Source: Melampsora larici-populina 98AG31 (taxonomy: Eukaryota; Basidiomycota; Pucciniomycetes; Pucciniales; Melampsoraceae). Taken from it: a stretch of 64,000 nt of DNA. Below are positions 57,820 to 64,000 of this stretch, piece by piece (the stretch's first letter is position 1; every line of letters starts with the position of its first letter). A model generated the notes under the pieces. It worked only from the letters and a program-made list of their open reading frames with translations, was not told the DNA's origin and did no database searches. The translations under genes were made by a program, and so were the position numbers. The stretch lies in the NCBI RefSeq assembly GCF_000204055.1, contig NW_006768766.1, positions 1,845,305 through 1,909,304 on the forward strand, written 5' to 3'.

Positions 57820-58720
57820 TTTTGATAAACTATAACACCTGATGGAATCTTTCTGAAAACGCATGTAAGACTATCAAGAAACCTTCCTGAAAAAATGTTA
57901 AAGAAGTATACAAAATGTAACGTACATTGAAACTGTGTACTAGGAGAACTGAATCCGATTTGCAATCAACGCAGCTCTAGAAAAACGTGGGTCTGTTGGT
58001 TTATTTTTTTTGATGACAGTGTGGTCTTACTAAAGGGTTGATCAACTGTGAATGTTCTGGGATAGGTATTGTGGACGAGACATATGAATTTCTTTGGATG
58101 TTCTTCGGTGTCAAGTTGAGCAAAGTTATACGCACTCAACCTAAGTACTGGAGATTTTGATGGTCCCAATCACCAATCAAAGAGTTCAGATGCCACAAAT
58201 ACGCTTCGAATCGAAGGGATCACACTCTTAAAAGATGCGCCCAATTATGAAATGCAAGGACAGCTTGATGATCAAGTTGAAGTATCAAAATATAGAAAGT
58301 GGGTTCAGTAGAGCTTGCCAGTCGTGCTAGTGCAAAAAGCTGCTCTAAATAAACTGACGGCAAAACTGCGCATGGGTATGAGAAGATATGCGTCGTATTC
58401 TAAATGTAGAACGATTTCACAGACCATTCGGCGCGATGTCTGAATCCCATTTCGCTTCCTACTAGTACGAGCATTGGTTTGAAAGATCGGTAGCGGACCC
58501 GCAATACAAAGGTTTGAAAGTTGTTGCGTAATTCGCCAAATTTAACTCTCTGCCATATACTAATCATACCGGGCTGTTTTGCATCCCGATCAATCACATT
58601 TGAGACATCACGTAGTGTCGGAAGTAGGCTTATTACAAATCTTCAACTCTATCGCGCTGTTGTCTTTCCGCAATCGTTTCAAGGTCTTTTTTCGATGATC
58701 GCGAGTCTGTTTGCCTCTCA
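57820..58720. repeat. upstream block duplicated with the secreted-protein gene (copy 2)
   Basis: Partner of 46505-47440; about 900 bp of recognisable but diverged similarity. It therefore includes the promoter of the intact gene. Minus-strand short frames in both copies show parallel residues near the far end (D-A-x-Q-x-G ... W), which could be an older, decayed upstream gene. Confidence 0.6.
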
Positions 58721-59362
58721 GATCCGCAAAATGTGACATGACTGACAGTGAACTCCGACTAGGATGATACAGCGTCCTCCTTAAGGAGTTGAGATACCTT
58801 GTCTTGGTTCACCTGGGATCATATTAGTCACTCATTCAGGCAGGTAACTTTTCAGGTTAGGCAAGGAGTAAGAATGACTGATGACGAGCCTACGATAAGC
58901 TTAAGAGCTCCATCATATACGCTTCCAGATTTCGCTGTTACTGTGATAATTGATGAACTCTCCCGGACTGCCAAGAGCCTTTGAAACGTCGCACTGATAG
59001 AATTGGCTTTGGCGCCCAAAATGACACGGCGTACATTCGTCTTGAAAAGCATATCCAGACCGATAGGCCTCATATGGAAACGATACACCCCATTTCAAGT
59101 TATGTGGAATATGTTTCTGAATATTTGTGTATTTTGCAAATATGTAATAGATACAATAGACAGGTGATCGTTCTTAGGCATAAATAAGGCATTAAACGTC
59201 CGATACGAAAAGGTTTGATAGGAGACCATAGTATGATGTCAAGGATTTTACTTAGATGATATTGGATATGGTAAAGAAAAAGGCAGAGATAAATGAAATC
59301 TGGGCGAGTCGTGACATAAATTAGGGCATGAGGCACAAGAAACCAATGAAACGGTTGGTCAT
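58721..59362. other. intergenic, no gene recognised
   Basis: No family motif. A 78-codon minus-strand open frame (59088-58852; GAKANSISATFQRLL...) has balanced composition and might be a gene fragment, but nothing supports a function. Confidence 0.4.
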
Positions 59363-60817
59363 TTAACCCATAACTTCCACAATTGCTAAGAAAAAATGAA
59401 TGTCAGTTTCTACTTGAAAGAGATGAAAAGGACAATTGGCGGCTTACCTGGTCCAGCGATTGTGGTAGCATCTGTGACCTCTTTGGCGGTTGATAAGATG
59501 ACGTAGGTTTGACCAGCGGCATCACGAGGCACAGTGGTGCTACCATTCTTCCATACAACGGGAGTCTTGGTTAAACCGTAGTAGAATACAGCGCTAGAAA
59601 AAAACAAGTGTCAATTTGGGAAAAAGATAGCAGTGCAGTAACAGATATTAGTGGGATCAGTTTTTGGACGTACTATACATCTCCGGTTGTGGAGGGGGCT
59701 TTTGCAGGAGTCAATTTGATTTCGGAACCCTTGTAAACAAGACCATTGGCTCCCAAGGTAAGAGCTGGGAATGGTTTAAGGGGTAACTTGGCGTCTTCCA
59801 AAGTTTTGCATCCGGGTTTGATGAATCCAGCGGCCAATGTGTAGATCTGGTTCGGGTTCATCGGCTATGTAAAGATGGAAAAATGGTCAGCAGGAATTTA
59901 CTTGTGAAGTCAAAAATTTAACTGACTGTGTCTAGCGAAGATGGGAACGGGGATTGCGATTGGATGTTTCGGATGTATGAAGAGTGGCGTGCCTCGACGG
60001 TGGTGATAGATCCTGCGATGCCCTGGAAAATGAATAGCACAGTCAGGAAGTCTGATTGGGATGGAGAGCTATGGTAGCACCAGACTGACCAAGTATGCCT
60101 TGCTGGAGATGATGGGGACACCGCCGAGATAAGCTGATACACCAACACCTGATGAAGTGAGGACAATGCAGTTCGGTCAGACAGTGCCATCCAAGATATT
60201 AACAACGAGATGCAGAGAGATGCAGACCTTCAAGGATGTTGGCGACAGCGACGAACGAACTGGGATCCGTCATAGGGCTAAAGCGATATGTACATGCATG
60301 AGTTTGTTGATCGCTCTTTCTTCGATCAAGGCCAAGACTCACAAATCGTAGGTACATGCGCCTACCGGAGAACCACCGGCGGAAGCGAGACCGTCAGTGA
60401 GCATCTTGACGTGCTCGGCCTCATCTTGAGAACACCAAAGATTTACATCAGTAAATTAAATTCAGTTGATCATGAGCTGGGACTGCAATATGACTCTCAC
60501 CTTTTGCGATCTCCTCAAATCGTGTGCGGACCCGTTCCTCAAATCCAGCCTTGGTGAAATCATCTGCGCTGTACTTGGCTAAAGCAGTCGAGTAGAATGT
60601 GCTTTCCAAATGCTCAAGAGTGAGAGCGTACTAGAAAAAAATATGAATGGTATCAATTGAAAGGATCAAACTTCTACTTGGCCTAGAGAAAAATCATTCG
60701 AACCTGGAGGATGTCAACATCTGTGTATGCTGGTGAAGCGTTTTCGCGGGCCTTTAAGGCGGCACCTGAGACAGAGACAGCAACAAGGACAATGGATGCT
60801 AAAGAGTTGAACAACAT
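59363..60817 (-). CDS. secreted ferritin-like (Rds1-type) protein, copy 2
   Basis: Same multi-exon layout as copy 1, from ATG 60817 ([20 protein letters not shown], signal peptide) to AIVEVMG and the stop at 59363. The exons encode [62 protein letters not shown] and [15 protein letters not shown]. The Glu and His ligands of the ferritin-like fold are kept. It is closer to copy 3 than to copy 1 (shared [24 protein letters not shown] end), so copies 2 and 3 look like the younger pair. Copy 3 starts about 1.2 kb upstream in tandem. Confidence 0.82.
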
Positions 60818-60920
60818 ATCGTAATGATAAGTTTAGAGTCTGCGTATGGATTGATTTAGTTATGAGAAGATAGAATGAGGTGGGATGAAGAGACAGCGCC
60901 GATGTGGTACGAACCCTTAC

Positions 60921-60927
60921 CTTTATA
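60921..60927 (-). promoter_or_regulatory. TATA box of ferritin-like copy 2
   Basis: TATAAAG on the minus strand within GCTTATAAAG, about 105-110 bp before the start codon. The identical GCTTATAAAG word occurs upstream of copy 3. Confidence 0.65.
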
Positions 60928-62024
60928 AGCACCCTGCAAAACGTGGGGGGAGAGGAAAAGAGGAATGAGCTTCTTAAAACAAAGGTGTATGTCAAAAAGA
61001 ATTTTCCTTACCCGCCGAATCCGAAGAATTCTATGGAATTCTAGCACACTTTGTGTAGAAGACCAATGCGACTCCACGATGCTGTTATGTGGCGATGTCC
61101 AAACGGAAGTTGTACACCGCCAACACGGAGGCCCTCCACATGCTGAATCAAGCTGAATCAGGTCCCCCGACGCCTGCGATGTCAGTATAGTTGGACCTAT
61201 AAATCTGTAATGAAGGATACACATCGATCCCGAATCATGATGCACAAAACATACATATAATGAAATGGGTATTATTTTCTTCCGTGTGGAAATCTTTCTA
61301 CCAAGAGGTCTCCTCGCCGTTGGGCAATCAAGCATGATGTAAAGCCCGTTCGATGACAAGGTGGAAGTTGGAACAAGTCGAGGATATCGGAGGGTACCAT
61401 ACTGCGTCATAGAGTTCACGTCTGTTCAACTCTTCAGTCTAAAAGTCTGGCGGTAAAGCCTTTGTGTTTTTGATCACATGCGCAATGCCTTGCCTCCACC
61501 AGATGACTTGTTGAAGGTGTGCGAGGTGGGACCAATTGAGATCATACATAACTTCAACTCTGCTGAGTTTGTTGACTGCTCCTATGCACTTTTCTTTCAA
61601 AAAAATCAAAAGGGCCTCCGAATCGCCGTTGTCGGCTTATAGTGGAAGTATAACACACCTCCCAGCCCATATTCCTCGTGCATTGATTGTAGACACGATC
61701 TGAATACCGAAAGGCTTGAAGCTTCACTCATGTGGAACTGATAGCCCCAATTCATCCCAGCACATGCTCATCATGCTCGATTTAAAGTCATCGATATACG
61801 CTCGCAAAGTCAATGCAATAAAGAGGTAATAGTTTTAGGGATGATTAAGGCATTCAAATTCCAACACAAGAAGTTAAGACATCAGACAATAAGACAACAA
61901 TTGATTTAGGTAGATGAGATCAACTAAAGTAAGCAAAAAAGAGAAAAGTGAAAGCTTGGTGGGGACGGGACATAAACCAAGATACGAGGCACAGTATCAG
62001 ACGTCAAAGAAGAGATTTGATTGT
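60928..62024. other. intergenic between ferritin-like copies 2 and 3
   Basis: About 1.1 kb; no gene recognised. The part next to copy 2 shares promoter words with the region upstream of copy 3 (CCGACGCCT(G/A)CGA and GGTATATTGGAC / AGTATAGTTGGAC near 61.17 and 63.9 kb), so the duplication unit included about 300 bp of 5' sequence. Confidence 0.5.
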
Positions 62025-63465
62025 TTAAGCCATAACTTCCACGATCGCTAAGAAAGAAAAACGTCAGTTTTCAGCCGGTGAGATTACGATCAAGAGTGAA
62101 GGCTTACCTGGTCCAGCGATCGTAGTTTCGTCTGTGGCCTTTTGCGAGGTTGAGAGGATGACATAGGTTTGACCAACAGCATCAAGAGGGACACGAACCA
62201 TACCGTTCTGGATCGCAACAGCGGTCTTGGTCAAACCATAGTAGAACACAGCACTGAAAAATTTTAAATGTCAATTTATGCAAAGAACAGGATTATCAGA
62301 AATCATCAAGAAAAGATTTTACATACAATACATTTCCGCTTTTAGCGGGTGATGTGGCAGAGGTCAATTTGATTTGAGAACCCTTGTGAATAGGACCAGT
62401 GGTTGATAAGGTAAGAGCCGGAAAAGGTTTAAGGGGTAACTTGGTGGCTACCAAAGTCTTACATCCGGGTTTGATAAACCCAGCCGCTAAGGTGTAAATT
62501 TGATTTGGGTTCAATGGCTATAAAGAGATAGAAAAAGTGTAAGTAGAGAACTACTTGTGAATTCAAATATTTTAACTCACTGTGTCTAACGAAGATGGAA
62601 AGGGGGATTGTGATTGGATTCCTCGAACGTATGAAGAGTGGCGTGCTTCAACAGTGGTGATAGATCCTGCAATAGTCTTGAGAATGGATAACACATGGTC
62701 AGTGATTCTGACTGGAATGGAAAGCTCCGGGATACCAAACTGACCAAGTATGCCTTGCTGGAGATGATGGGGACACCACCGAGATAAGCTGATACACCAA
62801 CACCTGATGAAGCAAAGACGACGAGATACACTTCGATCAGACCGTGCAAACAAAGACATCAAGATTGAGTTGCAGACCTTCAAGGATGTTAGCAACAGCG
62901 GCGAACGACTTTGGGTCGTTCATAGGGCTGAAATACGGAATAGGACCATGCATGAGTTTTTTCATCGCGATTTTTCAAATCAAGCTAGACTCACAAGTCG
63001 TAGGTGCAAGCGCCAACCGGAGTTGCACCGGCGGCAGTGAGACCGTCAGTGAGAAGCTTGACGTGCTCCCGCTCATCTTAAAGACAAAAAGCATTCACAT
63101 CAGTAAGATAAACCCAGCCGAGTATGATTAGACTACAATATGTTGCTCACCTCTTGCAATCTCTTCGAAACGAGTGCGGACCCACGGCTCAAAGCCAGCC
63201 CTGGCGAAATCAGCAGCGCTGTACCTGGCTAAAGCAGTCGAGTAAAACGTATCTTCCAAATGCTCAAGGGTAAGAGCATACTAGAAAAGAAATCATATGG
63301 TATCAATAAAAAAGATAACACTTCTACTCGAACTGGTGAAAAACTCATTCGAACCTGGAGAATATCGGCATCTGTGAATACTGGTGAAGGCTGGGTGTAT
63401 GTTAAAGCGGCGCCTGAAACGGAAGCAGCAGCAAGAGAAACAGATAATAAAGAGTTGAACAACAT
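62025..63465 (-). CDS. secreted ferritin-like (Rds1-type) protein, copy 3
   Basis: Multi-exon gene from ATG 63465 ([20 protein letters not shown], signal peptide) to AIVEVMA and the stop at 62025. Motifs are [69 protein letters not shown] and [21 protein letters not shown]. In helix 2 the motif is EREH, not EADH, so the ExxH pattern is kept. The role is as for the other copies: an extracellular ferritin-like protein of unknown chemistry. All three copies face the same way. Confidence 0.82.
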
Positions 63466-63577
63466 TTTATGATGATATTTAATTTAAAGTATTAAGGTAT
63501 GTATGTATGGAAGAATGCTTGAATGATAAAGATGTGGGATAAAGATATCTGAGCAGTTGGGCGTATCCACCCTTGCG

Positions 63578-63584
63578 CTTTATA
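63578..63584 (-). promoter_or_regulatory. TATA box of ferritin-like copy 3
   Basis: TATAAAG in GCTTATAAAGCG on the minus strand, about 113-119 bp upstream of the start codon, matching copy 2 in sequence and distance. Confidence 0.65.
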
Positions 63585-64000
63585 AGCAAAATGTAAGACT
63601 TGGGAGAGAAGAAGGAAAGAGGAACGGGTGCTTCTCAAAACACCGATATACTTAACAGAAAACCAACTTTCCATACCAGCTAATTGCTGCTGATTGTCTA
63701 TGGAATTCCACCACATTTGGTATGGAAAACTAAATCTCAATTCATAGCCTTGTTGTGTGGTGAACAAGGGTGAACACTTGACTGAAGCATGATAAGTACA
63801 TACATATTGATGCCCAAACGGAATTTGTCTACCCCCGAGACGGAAGTCCTCCAGAGCCTCCACATAGTCCACATACCGTACCAACTCTCCCGACGCCTAC
63901 GACGTCGGTATATTGGACTATAACCATAACTTAAAGCTATATCTATAATGAAGGATATCAAAGCACCGGTGTATCGAAGATTCGATTCGGGATGTTTATG
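63585..64000. other. upstream region of ferritin-like copy 3, window end
   Basis: No gene recognised. Some words (CGACGCCTACGACGTCGGTA near 63891-63910, ATGAAGGAT near 63948) recur upstream of copy 2 near 61.17-61.22 kb, consistent with a duplicated promoter block. Confidence 0.45.

Noticed and set aside
1..64000. CRISPR arrays, bacterial operons or riboswitches
   Set aside because: The genes have spliceosomal introns and eukaryotic families; the tandem arrays have no spacer-repeat pattern of CRISPR type.

Overview
This is a eukaryotic, AT-rich, intron-rich and transposon-rich window. Short introns (about 55-110 nt) with GTAAGT/GTGAGT-type donors, basidiomycete-like housekeeping genes, lineage-type small secreted proteins and many nested DNA transposons and DIRS/LTR relics suggest a rust fungus (Pucciniales). 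The species cannot be named from the sequence alone.

Layout. 0.6-4.0 kb: minus-strand hAT transposase relic with inserted repeats. 4.4-9.2 kb: a perfect-hairpin MITE, foldback elements and the second copy of a satellite-like array. 9.5-12.6 kb: two paralogous genes for small secreted repeat proteins (one intact, one truncated). 13.1-18.8 kb: a 5.67-kb DNA transposon with 100-bp identical terminal inverted repeats, an apparently intact DD34E (IS630/Tc1-type) transposase and a convergent multi-exon passenger gene broken by a 952-bp LTR-like insertion. 19.8-26.4 kb: a housekeeping block with RPN6 and RPN7 (two proteasome lid subunits) divergent from one 207-bp promoter region, then a Clr2-type silencing factor. 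27.2-34.6 kb: a DIRS-like tyrosine-recombinase retroelement relic carrying four datable insertions. 35.4-37.6 kb: the DNA primase small subunit gene with a 240-bp tandem exon/intron duplication. 40.5-51 kb: a MITE, a small secreted protein gene, a Sly41-like transporter, a truncated secreted-protein paralogue, a transporter pseudogene and a secreted ferritin-like gene. 53-56.7 kb: a second hAT relic with an inserted foldback MITE. 57-63.5 kb: the full-length Cys-rich secreted protein and two further ferritin-like genes.

How it fits together. The conserved genes (RPN6, RPN7, Clr2-like, PRI1, transporter) have complete, frame-consistent exon chains and sit as islands between repeat blocks. The accessory part consists of secreted-protein families that have expanded locally: the YVSL-repeat proteins, the Cys-rich family and the ferritin-like proteins. 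A secreted-protein plus ferritin-like module appears twice in the same orientation, which points to segmental duplication. Several insertions could be placed to the base because removing them, with one copy of the target duplication, restores the host reading frame.
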